NCBI GenBank assembly: GCA_012961935.1
Contig: DTYI01000133.1
Location: forward strand, 1-43,323
DNA: 43,323 nt
Direction: 5' to 3'
Source: Thiotrichales bacterium
GTDB lineage: Bacteria; Pseudomonadota; Gammaproteobacteria; CAZUMV01
In this document: piece after piece, positions 9,592-16,710 of the stretch
Position numbering within the stretch: position 1 is the first letter of the stretch
Layout: each line of letters opens with the position of its first letter
Notes under the pieces: generated by a model
The model's database searches: none
What the model was told of the DNA's origin: nothing
The model's input: only the letters and a program-made list of their open reading frames with translations
Program-made: the position numbers and the translations under genes

Positions 9592-10206
9592 ATGAATCAA
9601 AATGAAAAATGGAATCAGCGCTATTCAGAAATGGCTGAGGCTGGTGAACCTGCGAAAGTATTAACGGACTTCTCCCATCTTCTGCCCGCTGAGGGTATTG
9701 CGCTCGATCTGGCTTGTGGCCTGGGCGCGAATGCCCTGTTTCTTGCGCGTCAAGGACTGACAGTGCAGGCCTGGGATACAAGCCAGGTCGCGCTAACAAA
9801 GTTGCAGGCCAGTGCTGCCTGCCAGCGGTTAAAGATTCAGACACGACAGCGAGACTGTGAACAACATCCACCCGAGCCTGAAACACTGGATGTGCTGGTA
9901 GTGAGCCATTTTCTCTATCGTCCCATCCTGAATGCGCTTGTTGAAAGCTTGCGACCAGGTGGGTTGATTTATTATGAAACGCATACTCTGGAACGGCCTG
10001 GCCATGTAACCGGGCCATCAAATCCGGACTACTTGCTAAAACCGGGTGAGTTACTTGATGTATTTGGCCAGCTTCAGGTTCATACCTATCGTGAAGACGG
10101 GATGGTCGGTGATTTGCAGAAAGGGTGGCGAGGGAAGGCGAGTATTGTTGCCAGCAAGGCGGGCTCTAGCCCGCATTTCTCACAGGTTATCACGAATCTC
10201 GCTTGA
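9592..10206 (+). CDS. Class I SAM-dependent methyltransferase with element-derived C-terminus
   Basis: Small cytoplasmic methyltransferase, 204 residues from the ATG at 9592. The track start at 9487 lies inside trkH and is rejected. The SAM-binding motif is LDLACGLGANALFLA near residue 38, followed by an acidic turn (VQAWDTSQVAL); LRPGGLIYYETHT is a typical post-II motif. It resembles the TehB/tellurite-resistance-like methyltransferases, but the substrate is unknown. The last 15 or so residues (roughly SSPHFSQVITNLA) and the stop codon are encoded by the left arm of the palindromic element at about 10165-10336, so the native C-terminus has been replaced. Confidence 0.82.
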   Translation: MNQNEKWNQRYSEMAEAGEPAKVLTDFSHLLPAEGIALDLACGLGANALFLARQGLTVQAWDTSQVALTKLQASAACQRLKIQTRQRDCEQHPPEPETLDVLVVSHFLYRPILNALVESLRPGGLIYYETHTLERPGHVTGPSNPDYLLKPGELLDVFGQLQVHTYREDGMVGDLQKGWRGKASIVASKAGSSPHFSQVITNLA

Positions 10207-10340
10207 TCTTTAATTCCACAAGGGATTTGTCTGAACTCGGAAATACACTCTGGTATTCCGCTCCTTCAGACAAACCCCTTGTGAAATCAAATCTGCAGCG
10301 CGATATTCGCAACACCCTGTGAGAAATGTGGGCTAGTTGA
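10161..10340. mobile_element. Palindromic MITE-like element overlapping the methyltransferase 3' end
   Basis: Two arms of about 70 bp form an imperfect palindrome. The left arm begins CTAGCCCGCATTTCTCACAG at about 10166 and runs to TTTGTCTGAA at 10235. The reverse complement of the right arm (about 10265-10336) begins CTAGCCCACATTTCTCACAG and ends TTTGTCTGAA. The centre holds a small inner hairpin (GGAAATA/TATTCC). Both ends carry CTAG, which could be a 4-bp target duplication or part of the repeat. There is no transposase inside, so it would be non-autonomous. The parent family is uncertain; IS1380-like is a weak guess. Confidence 0.7.
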
Positions 10341-10358
10341 TAACGGTCAATGTTAGTT

Positions 10359-10390
10359 ATTAACCCGACATATATTGTTGCCGGGTTAAT
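10359..10390. terminator. 9-bp perfect inverted repeat, possible old terminator
   Basis: ATTAACCCG (10359-10367) pairs perfectly with CGGGTTAAT (10382-10390) across a 14-base loop. No clear U-tract follows on either strand. It may be what is left of the original terminator of the trk-methyltransferase unit, now separated from it by the palindromic element, or an operator for the cytochrome gene at 10474. Either role is inference. Confidence 0.35.
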
Positions 10391-10473
10391 AAATGTGGTT
10401 GAATTATCCTCACGCATTTGATCGAACAGCATGTTAGAATATTTAGATATACATTATTAAGGTGGAAATACGG

Positions 10474-10890
10474 ATGAAAAAATTGCTAACTGCAACACTT
10501 ATCATTGGCGGCGCTATGCTGGTAGCGCATGGTTGCACTAAAAAAGAAGAACCAGTTGTTAAGACGGTCAGCTTTTCTAAAGATATCGCACCGATATTGA
10601 CAGCAAACTGTCTGGAGTGTCACAAACCAGCGGGTACCGGGCATATCGCCAGTGGTTTGATGCTTTCATCCGAATCTGCGCCTGATGTGCTTTCCTACGA
10701 GGGGCTAATGAAGGGCACCAAGTATGGCCCGATTGTGATCGCCGGCAATTCTCTGGGTAGCGCCCTGAATATGCTGGTCGAAGGCAGGGCTGACCCTTCA
10801 ATCAGGATGCCGCATGGCAAAGATCCGTTGACAGATGCGGAGCTGGAACTGCTGAAACTCTGGGTAGATCAGGGTGCAAAAAACAATTAA
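10474..10890 (+). CDS. Exported monoheme cytochrome c (PSCyt1-like)
   Basis: Periplasmic or lipid-anchored electron carrier of about 138 residues. The start is ATG at 10474, placed 8 bases after a good AAGGTGG; the track start 4 codons upstream is rejected. The signal sequence KLLTATLIIGGAMLVA ends in AHGC, an imperfect lipobox, so lipidation is possible but not certain. One heme site, CLECH, lies in ILTANCLECHKPAG, and the SIRMPHGKDPLTDAELELLKLWVDQGA tail matches planctomycete-type cytochrome c domains, also common in other bacteria. It faces the tetraheme gene across a shared bidirectional terminator. Confidence 0.82.
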   Translation: MKKLLTATLIIGGAMLVAHGCTKKEEPVVKTVSFSKDIAPILTANCLECHKPAGTGHIASGLMLSSESAPDVLSYEGLMKGTKYGPIVIAGNSLGSALNMLVEGRADPSIRMPHGKDPLTDAELELLKLWVDQGAKNN

Positions 10891-10908
10891 AGCAACAATT
10901 TCACTGAT

Positions 10909-10938
10909 AAAAAAGGCTGTCATCTGACAGCCTTTTTT
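10909..10938. terminator. Bidirectional Rho-independent terminator
   Basis: The stem GGCTGTCA/TGACAGCC (10915-10932, 2-base loop) is flanked by AAAAAA on the left and TTTTTT on the right. It therefore works on both strands between the converging cytochrome genes at 10474-10890 and 10947-12131. Confidence 0.9.
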
Positions 10939-10946
10939 GTTGGTGC

Positions 10947-12131
10947 TTATCGTTTGGAATAATAATTTGCTATGTCCTGAATTTCAGATTCCATCAGGGG
11001 CAAAGACATTTTGTGCATGGTGCTCATGTCGCGGCCATCACCCTGATAAGCATGCAGTGCCCTGACAGTATAGTCAGCGCGCTGGTTGGCCAGGCGGGGA
11101 TATCCCGGACGTTCGCTCTTGCCATCCTCGCCGTGACAGCGATTACATTTCTCAGCCCAGGCTTCTGCGCTGAGAGCCTCGCGCGTGACTTCAGCCTCAC
11201 CACCTGCACCGGGGGCGTGTCGCGTATTGGATGCGTAGAAGGTGGCAATATTTTCAAGATCGGCGTCACTTAATGCAGCGACCATGCCGGGCATGACAGC
11301 GTTATCACGGCTTCCGTCCTTGTAGCTTTTCATGGCCTTGGCCAGATAAGTCGCATCCTGACCAGCCAGGCTTGGATTTGCGTTTGGGCTGCCGCTATTG
11401 CCGTCGGCTCCATGACAGCCTGCGCAGGTTGCGGCGGCGGCTTCGCCTGCAGTTGCATCGCCGCTGGCAGGCGTGGATGGATTTTCCAGTGGTTGTTCTG
11501 CATAAAATGTCGCGATGGCCTCAATATCCGCATCGCTCAACGCGGCAACCATGCCCGCCATAACGGGATCTTTGCGTTCCTGAGTTTTATAGGCCTTTGT
11601 TGCAGCCACCAGATAGTCTTTACTCAATGCCGCCAGGCTGGGTGTGCCGGGTAATGCACTGACGCCAGTTGCACCGTGACAGCCTGCACAGGCTGCCGCC
11701 GCTGCAGGTGCAGCAGCCTGTTCTGCTTCTGCTTGCTCAGGTTCTTCAGCCACTTTTACAGGCTCGGGATTGGTGTTGATGTCAGGCCCGGGCAGGCTGG
11801 CATAATAACCGGCGATATTGGCGATATCCTGCGCGTTGAGTTCTGCAAGGGCAGTTGCCATTACTTCATCCTTGCGTGTTTTGTCCTGATAGGCCTGCAT
11901 GGCGCTACGTAAATACTCAGCATGCTGACCCGCCAGGTGTGGCGTTTCAGCAGTGGAACTGATGCCATTTGAGTTATGGCAACCTGCACAGGCCTTGGCA
12001 GCGGCTTCACCTGCGGCGATATCAATTTTTATTTTGGGGGTCTCAGGTTGCGTCTCGGTCTGTTTTTCAGGCTCATTGCCACAGGCCGTCAGTAAAAATG
12101 CCAGTGATATGACGGGGAAAATAATTTTCAT
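10947..12131 (-). CDS. Tetraheme cytochrome c lipoprotein with four tandem class I domains
   Basis: Envelope electron-transfer protein of 394 residues. The signal peptide ends in a good lipobox (LLTAC, Cys17), so it is probably a lipoprotein. Four CXXCH sites occur: CAGCH at 48, CAGCH at 148, CAGCH at 236 and CNRCH at 329. Each sits in a c553/c4-like domain of about 90-100 residues with a candidate Met ligand in MATALAEL, MAGMVAAL, MPGMVAAL and MHKMSLPL. Domains 1-3 are close repeats, joined by Ala/Pro/Glu-rich linkers; domain 4 is more distant. This looks like internal duplication. It is transcribed away from the membrane cytochrome at 12390 across the region with the FNR-like box. Confidence 0.88.
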   Translation of the reverse strand: MKIIFPVISLAFLLTACGNEPEKQTETQPETPKIKIDIAAGEAAAKACAGCHNSNGISSTAETPHLAGQHAEYLRSAMQAYQDKTRKDEVMATALAELNAQDIANIAGYYASLPGPDINTNPEPVKVAEEPEQAEAEQAAAPAAAAACAGCHGATGVSALPGTPSLAALSKDYLVAATKAYKTQERKDPVMAGMVAALSDADIEAIATFYAEQPLENPSTPASGDATAGEAAAATCAGCHGADGNSGSPNANPSLAGQDATYLAKAMKSYKDGSRDNAVMPGMVAALSDADLENIATFYASNTRHAPGAGGEAEVTREALSAEAWAEKCNRCHGEDGKSERPGYPRLANQRADYTVRALHAYQGDGRDMSTMHKMSLPLMESEIQDIANYYSKR

Positions 12132-12232
12132 GGTTCAGTCCCAATATGTTTTCAATTAAGTTAAGAATCCCTGCAAGCTCGGTATAATCACTTCTACAGG
12201 GTGTATTTCACCTTATTCAGACGATGATGTTC

Positions 12233-12281
12233 TTGATTCACGTCAATGCTAAAGATGATGTATAGTATATAAATATGTTCT
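12233..12281 (+). promoter_or_regulatory. FNR/Anr-like box with class II promoter geometry
   Basis: TTGATTCACGTCAA (12233-12246) matches the FNR/Anr consensus TTGAT-N4-ATCAA with one mismatch. A -10-like TATAAA lies at 12268-12273, which puts a start site near 12280, about 41 bases from the box centre, as for class II FNR-activated promoters. It would drive the membrane cytochrome gene at 12390. It also lies about 100 bases upstream of the tetraheme cytochrome start on the other strand and could serve both. Regulation by oxygen is an inference. Confidence 0.5.
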
Positions 12282-12389
12282 AATATAAAAGCTGGTGTCG
12301 GGAATGTGGTTTGGGGGCGTTCTTTTATCGAAATAAACGCTACGTGAATTGCATTCAGATCTGAAACAAAAAAATCCGGGATTATTTCA

Positions 12390-13154
12390 ATGACTCGAAC
12401 AAATCATCATCATTTTCTTGCCTTGCCTCTAAGTTTGCGGATGGTCTATACCATGACGCTGGTGGTGCTGGGCCTGGGCTATCTATTTGCCATGATCCAT
12501 ATTTTTTCATCACACGCAGGGCGTGATGGTAAAGCAAGCCTGTCAGTGCAGGATATCATGATCGCTTATAGCGGTAGTGAAAGCGATACGAAGCTCGAGT
12601 CCGCGCTTAAAGGACCGATGCAAAGTATGCTGCCACCAGCAGAATCCCATGAGATTATTGCATGGGTGCGTGCAGGTGCGGATCAGGCTGCTTACGAAAA
12701 AGATGTTGCGGGTATTGTAAAGAACCGCTGTCTGTCTTGCCACGATGGTAGCAATCCGCATATCCCCAATTTATCTGATATCTCCGGGGTGATGCCGCTG
12801 GTTGAGAAAGATACTGGAATGGATATTTTCACTCTGGTCAGGGTGTCGCACATCCACCTGTTTGGTATTACATTTATTTTCTTTATCACCAGTATCATTT
12901 ATACGCATGCTCATGTGCGCCCGCTGTGGTTTAAATGTATCGTAATTGTTGTACCTTTTCTGACGATTATTTTTGATATTTTGTCGTGGTACCTAACAAA
13001 AATGTGGACACCTTTTGCCTGGGTGGTGTTAATTAGTGGCGCCTTCATGGGACTGTCATTTGCGATTCAGGCTTTCACCTCGCTCTATCAGATGTGGCTA
13101 TATAAAATGCCACCAGACCTTGAAGAAAGCGGTGGGCAGTTACCTGTCTTGTAA
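12390..13154 (+). CDS. Membrane-bound monoheme cytochrome c, four predicted TM segments
   Basis: Inner-membrane protein of 254 residues. One membrane segment near 18-40 (VYTMTLVVLGLGYLFAMIHIF) is followed by a periplasmic loop of about 110 residues holding a single heme c site, CLSCH (114-118). Three more membrane segments follow near 155-172, 182-203 and 209-231. Histidines at the membrane edges (H37, H154, H156) could be heme or quinone-site ligands. I recall homologues being misnamed as elongation factor-1 alpha in databases; this is from memory. A role passing electrons between the quinone pool and periplasmic cytochromes is plausible but unproven. A strong terminator follows. Confidence 0.75.
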   Translation: MTRTNHHHFLALPLSLRMVYTMTLVVLGLGYLFAMIHIFSSHAGRDGKASLSVQDIMIAYSGSESDTKLESALKGPMQSMLPPAESHEIIAWVRAGADQAAYEKDVAGIVKNRCLSCHDGSNPHIPNLSDISGVMPLVEKDTGMDIFTLVRVSHIHLFGITFIFFITSIIYTHAHVRPLWFKCIVIVVPFLTIIFDILSWYLTKMWTPFAWVVLISGAFMGLSFAIQAFTSLYQMWLYKMPPDLEESGGQLPVL

Positions 13155-13172
13155 AGAGAGAAACCCTCTCAC

Positions 13173-13208
13173 AAAAAAGGCGTCCTGGTGACGCCTTTTT
13201 TTTTATTT
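13173..13208. terminator. Bidirectional Rho-independent terminator
   Basis: AAAAAAGGCGTC pairs with GACGCCTTTTTT around a short CTGGT loop, with a long T-run to the right and A-run to the left. It separates the membrane cytochrome (plus) from the small membrane protein (minus), whose last codons overlap the T-run. A smaller GAGAG/CTCTC hairpin lies just before it. Confidence 0.9.
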
Positions 13209-13577
13209 TTTATGTGTGACACTGCAGGTTCGGTTTGCTGAATCACGGATTTCTTTACCCAGGGTGAAGGTATAAATCCAGAACAGAAACGGAGTGAGCA
13301 GAATCAGAAACAGGATAATCTTGCTGATGCCGGGAACCAATGCGGGCAGTGCCAGCGCAAACAACCAGGCTATCACTAATATCGATAGATACAGCACACA
13401 GTAGCCGGTTTTATAACAGGGGTTGACCTTTTTACTCCACAAAATATGAATAAAAGGAACGACCTGCGCGAGCAGAATCAGAACACTGATGAGTATGGGG
13501 TTGATATCCTCACTAGCCGCCGCACTTGCAGGGACAAGAAAGAGAACACCAGCGACTGACAGTAAAATACGCAACAT
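13203..13577 (-). CDS. Small hydrophobic membrane protein of unknown function
   Basis: Unrecognised protein of 124 residues. A signal peptide or first membrane segment (LRILLSVAGVLFLVPASAAA) is followed by about three hydrophobic segments (LISVLILLAQVVPFIHIL, YLSILVIAWLFALALPAL, IILFLILLTPFLFWIYTF) and a short polar tail with one Cys. A Cys pair-like NPCYKTGYC sits between segments. No catalytic motif is evident. It lies downstream of SOR on the same strand, but the 76-bp inverted repeat separates them, so co-transcription is uncertain. Confidence 0.6.
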   Translation of the reverse strand: MLRILLSVAGVLFLVPASAAASEDINPILISVLILLAQVVPFIHILWSKKVNPCYKTGYCVLYLSILVIAWLFALALPALVPGISKIILFLILLTPFLFWIYTFTLGKEIRDSANRTCSVTHKK

Positions 13578-13621
13578 CCTAAAAACTATAGATCATTCCT
13601 GGCCCTGTGAAAAATAAGTAT

Positions 13622-13697
13622 TTAAGGATACTCTGAATAGATCTGGTTGAATTTCAGCCAGCGTAAATCAATCACGACCTATTCAGAGTATCCTTAA
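13622..13697. repeat. 76-bp element with perfect 19-bp terminal inverted repeats
   Basis: TTAAGGATACTCTGAATAG (13622-13640) is the exact reverse complement of CTATTCAGAGTATCCTTAA (13679-13697), with a 38-base non-palindromic centre. It lies 8 bases after the SOR stop. It lacks a T-tract typical of a terminator, so a tiny MITE or a processed 3' hairpin is more likely. Confidence 0.65.
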
Positions 13698-13704
13698 TTA
13701 ATAA

Positions 13705-14652
13705 CTACTTTTTCCCTTGTAATATTTCCCGGTAGCTGTGTTCGGCAAACATGGAATCAGACAGATACACGCTGGGTACGCGAATACAATTATTGAAAAC
13801 TTTCGGCCCGTGGATAAAAAGAATTTCGGGTTTGACGTGCACATGCGGCATACCACTTTGCGCCGCAGCCAGCGATTCAAATTCAACCATCACCAGATAT
13901 TGAGCGGGCAGGGTATAACCTTCCCAGACTTCAGCGGTGCGTTTGAGTTTACTGCCGGAACTGTCCTGCATGTCTTCCATGATCGATTCCACTGTGGCGT
14001 GCGCGCTGCCTAATGTGGACAGGCCAATCCGTTTCAGAATCTGGTAGCCGATGACGCCGCTGGTTTCTTTTAGCATATCCATTACCTGCACTTCGGCTTT
14101 TTCGAATTCTTCTTCCTTGCCGTGCTTGATAATGTGTTGCGCCATGACCGTCACCGTTTCGCCAGAATTCAGCGCATAACCGGATGTATCGCCGTTGTTT
14201 TCAAAGCCCATTTTCAGCATCTGATTTTTAGAAATAAGTTTGGGCAGGTCGCTTTTGACGATTCGGTAAACGGGTTCTTCCGGCCCGTCGAGTAGAACGT
14301 CGCCGCATTTTGCGCAGGTATCGACGACCACGTCCTCAAACGTCTCGTGGAAATTTTCGTGCGCTTCCCAACTGTCCCAATAGGTAATCTGGTCAATCCA
14401 GATGTGTGATAACGCCTGACGCATGTCTGAACTGGCGCCCCAGCGCATGCCCATGGGGCAGGCGCCCACCTGTTTCATTAAATCAAAGCCGCTAAAGCCT
14501 GGCGTCAAAGCAGTCGCCAGACACATTTTTGAACTGGCCTGTTTCATCATCTGCATCAGGTTCGGATCGTTCTCGACAAAAACCCGGTTGATGGCAACGT
14601 AAAGGGGAGATTTGGGTTCGCTGTCGAAGAGCTTCTTGAGTACATTAGGCAT
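13705..14652 (-). CDS. sor: Sulfur oxygenase/reductase (SOR)
   Basis: Cytoplasmic enzyme that disproportionates elemental sulfur with O2 to sulfite, thiosulfate and sulfide without external cofactors; 315 residues, close to archaeal SOR (about 308). By eye it aligns along its whole length to Acidianus SOR. The persulfide cysteine is C44 (SKMCLATALTPGF). The mononuclear iron ligands are H98 and H102 (AHENFH) and E126 (GPEEP). The cysteine pair CAKC is C113/C116, and the conserved RWG appears as MRWGA. The C-terminus (YREILQGKK) matches REYLNE-type ends. There is no signal peptide. A likely Shine-Dalgarno AAGGA precedes ATG at 14652. It follows amrS on the same strand by 91 bp. Confidence 0.9.
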   Translation of the reverse strand: MPNVLKKLFDSEPKSPLYVAINRVFVENDPNLMQMMKQASSKMCLATALTPGFSGFDLMKQVGACPMGMRWGASSDMRQALSHIWIDQITYWDSWEAHENFHETFEDVVVDTCAKCGDVLLDGPEEPVYRIVKSDLPKLISKNQMLKMGFENNGDTSGYALNSGETVTVMAQHIIKHGKEEEFEKAEVQVMDMLKETSGVIGYQILKRIGLSTLGSAHATVESIMEDMQDSSGSKLKRTAEVWEGYTLPAQYLVMVEFESLAAAQSGMPHVHVKPEILFIHGPKVFNNCIRVPSVYLSDSMFAEHSYREILQGKK

Positions 14653-14743
14653 GGGTTAATTTTCCTTATTGTTGATCAGGTTGGTGGTTCTATTCTAGCC
14701 CGCAAACTGCATAAAGACCCATGTTTTTATGCTGGTTGCGGAT

Positions 14744-15847
14744 TTAGGCCATTTCACGGTGGATTCTGACCGGCATCCGTTTCGCGCCCCAATGACCCGG
14801 CTCGGCTTCGAATACGCCTGCGCAAGCCGTACCACATTCCGGGCAGCAGCCGTTTTCATCCAGATTCCAGGCGGTGATTGTGTACCAGTCGCGGCCGATC
14901 AGCTTATGGTTGCATTGATGACAATAAGTGCTTTCACCATCCTCATCGTGTACGTTGCCGGTATAGGCGTAGCGGACACCGTTTTTAATTGCAATCTCTC
15001 TTGCGCGTGTCAGTGTTTGCGGTGGTGTGGCTGGCGTATCCATCATTTTCCAGTCCGGGTGAAAGGCTGAAAAATGCATCGGCACATCCGGGCCGAGATT
15101 TTCAACCACCCACTTTGTCATGGCATCCAGTTCCTCGTCAGAATCGTTGTGTCCAGGAATAAGCAGGGTCGTTGTTTCCAGCCAGCAATCTGTTTCATGC
15201 TTGATATATTTTAAGGTATTCAGTACGGGCTCAAGGTGGCTGCCGGTGATTGACCAGTAGAAGTCTTCGGTAAATGCTTTTAGATCGACGTTCGCAGCAT
15301 CCATATATTTAAAAAATTCTGCCCGCGGTTCGGGGGAGATATAACCCGCCGTTACTGCAACTGATTTAATATTGCGCTCGTGGCAGGCAATGGCTGTATC
15401 AATCGCATACTCCATGAAAATAACCGGATCATTGTAAGTGAAAGCGATGCTTCGACAACCTAACTCCTGTGCTGTTTCTGCGAGTTTTTCTGGTGATGCC
15501 TGATCCATCAGCGTGTCCATTTCGCGGGACTTGCTCATATCCCAGTTCTGGCAAAACTTGCAGGCGAGGTTACAGCCCGCGGTGCCAAAGGAAAGCACGG
15601 ACGAACCCGGCAGAAAATGGTTGAGCGGTTTTTTTTCAATCGGATCAACGCAAAACCCACTGGAGCGCCCGTAGGACGTCAGAACAATTTCACCATTCTG
15701 GTTCGCGCGCACAAAACACAGGCCGCGTTGGCCTTCTTTTAACTTGCACTCGCGTGGACAAACATCGCATTGAACCCGGCCATCATCCAGCTTATGCCAG
15801 TATCGCGTTGGGTGTGTGTTTTCCAGCAGAATTTTTTCTGTATGCAT
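14744..15847 (-). CDS. amrS: AmmeMemoRadiSam system radical SAM enzyme AmrS
   Basis: Cytoplasmic radical SAM protein of 367 residues, of the PflA-like family found with MEMO1 and AMMECR1 proteins. An N-terminal Cys cluster (CDVCPREC near 27-34, C44) precedes the cluster-binding CNLACKFC (C92, C96, C99). The glycine-rich SAM region and LKAFTEDFYW follow. The C-terminus carries a zinc-ribbon-like pair, CHQC and CPEC. It diverges from amrB across 71 bp, so the three system genes probably share a control region. The substrate of this family is not known to me. SOR lies directly downstream. Confidence 0.9.
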   Translation of the reverse strand: MHTEKILLENTHPTRYWHKLDDGRVQCDVCPRECKLKEGQRGLCFVRANQNGEIVLTSYGRSSGFCVDPIEKKPLNHFLPGSSVLSFGTAGCNLACKFCQNWDMSKSREMDTLMDQASPEKLAETAQELGCRSIAFTYNDPVIFMEYAIDTAIACHERNIKSVAVTAGYISPEPRAEFFKYMDAANVDLKAFTEDFYWSITGSHLEPVLNTLKYIKHETDCWLETTTLLIPGHNDSDEELDAMTKWVVENLGPDVPMHFSAFHPDWKMMDTPATPPQTLTRAREIAIKNGVRYAYTGNVHDEDGESTYCHQCNHKLIGRDWYTITAWNLDENGCCPECGTACAGVFEAEPGHWGAKRMPVRIHREMA

Positions 15848-15918
15848 ACTTTAAATATATGCGTTATCGAGCAAATATCAATGCTTGAAAAAAAATTAAT
15901 ACAAGCCATAGTTAAGAT

Positions 15919-16710
15919 ATGGAAAATAGAATACGACAAGCGGCGGTGGCCGGGCTATTTTACCCGGCTGATCCCACCGCACTGTCCTCACAAATTGATG
16001 CGTTTTTAAATGCGGCCGAATGCAAAGAATCATCGCCCAAAGCAATGATTGTTCCGCACGCGGGTACGATTTATTCCGGCCCAGTCGCCGCAAGCGCTTA
16101 CGCGCAGCTAAAAAACATCGGCCATAAAATTAAGCGAGTTATTTTGCTTGGGCCAGCGCATCGAGTTGGTTTTCGTGGGCTGGCTGCACCCAGTCATCAA
16201 TATTTTGAAACGCCATTGGGGCAGATTGAAATCGATCTTGAAGCAGTAAAAAAAATTACAGAGAAATTCCCGCAGGTAATTCTGGATGATCGGCCGCATG
16301 CAGAAGAACATAGCCTGGAAGTTCAATTGCCTTTTTTACAGAAAACACTGGGAAATTTTAAACTGCTGCCACTGGTTGTCGGTCAGGCAACGGCAGATGA
16401 AGTCGCGGAAGTGATTCGTGAATACTGGGGCGGGCCGGAAACATTGGTTGTGATCAGTTCAGACCTGAGCCATTTTCATGATTATGCAACCGCAATAAAA
16501 CGGGATAGTAAAACTTCCGCAGCGATTGAAACGTTGCATGGTGAAATGATTGGCCCGGAAGACGCCTGCGGATTTTTACCCGTCCGTGGCCTGTTGAAAA
16601 TAGCGGAAGAAAAGAATTTAAAAGTGGAAACAATTGACCAGCGAAACTCAGGTGACACCGCTGGCGATAAAAATCGGGTCGTAGGTTATGGCGCTTATTT
16701 ATTTAACTGA
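15919..16710 (+). CDS. amrB: AmmeMemoRadiSam system protein AmrB (MEMO1 family)
   Basis: MEMO1-family protein of 263 residues, related to extradiol-dioxygenase-fold metal enzymes. It has the N-terminal RQAAVAGLFYPAD, the metal-site-like VPHAGTIYSGPVAASAY (H47), LGPAHRVGFRGLA, the HSLEVQLPFLQ signature, ISSDLSHFHDY and the C-terminal GDKNRVVGYGAY. The start is ATG at 15919 without a clear ribosome-binding site. Its 3' end overlaps amrA by 23 bp, which points to coupled translation. The biochemical role in bacteria is not established; human MEMO1 binds iron and copper. Confidence 0.92.
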   Translation: MENRIRQAAVAGLFYPADPTALSSQIDAFLNAAECKESSPKAMIVPHAGTIYSGPVAASAYAQLKNIGHKIKRVILLGPAHRVGFRGLAAPSHQYFETPLGQIEIDLEAVKKITEKFPQVILDDRPHAEEHSLEVQLPFLQKTLGNFKLLPLVVGQATADEVAEVIREYWGGPETLVVISSDLSHFHDYATAIKRDSKTSAAIETLHGEMIGPEDACGFLPVRGLLKIAEEKNLKVETIDQRNSGDTAGDKNRVVGYGAYLFN

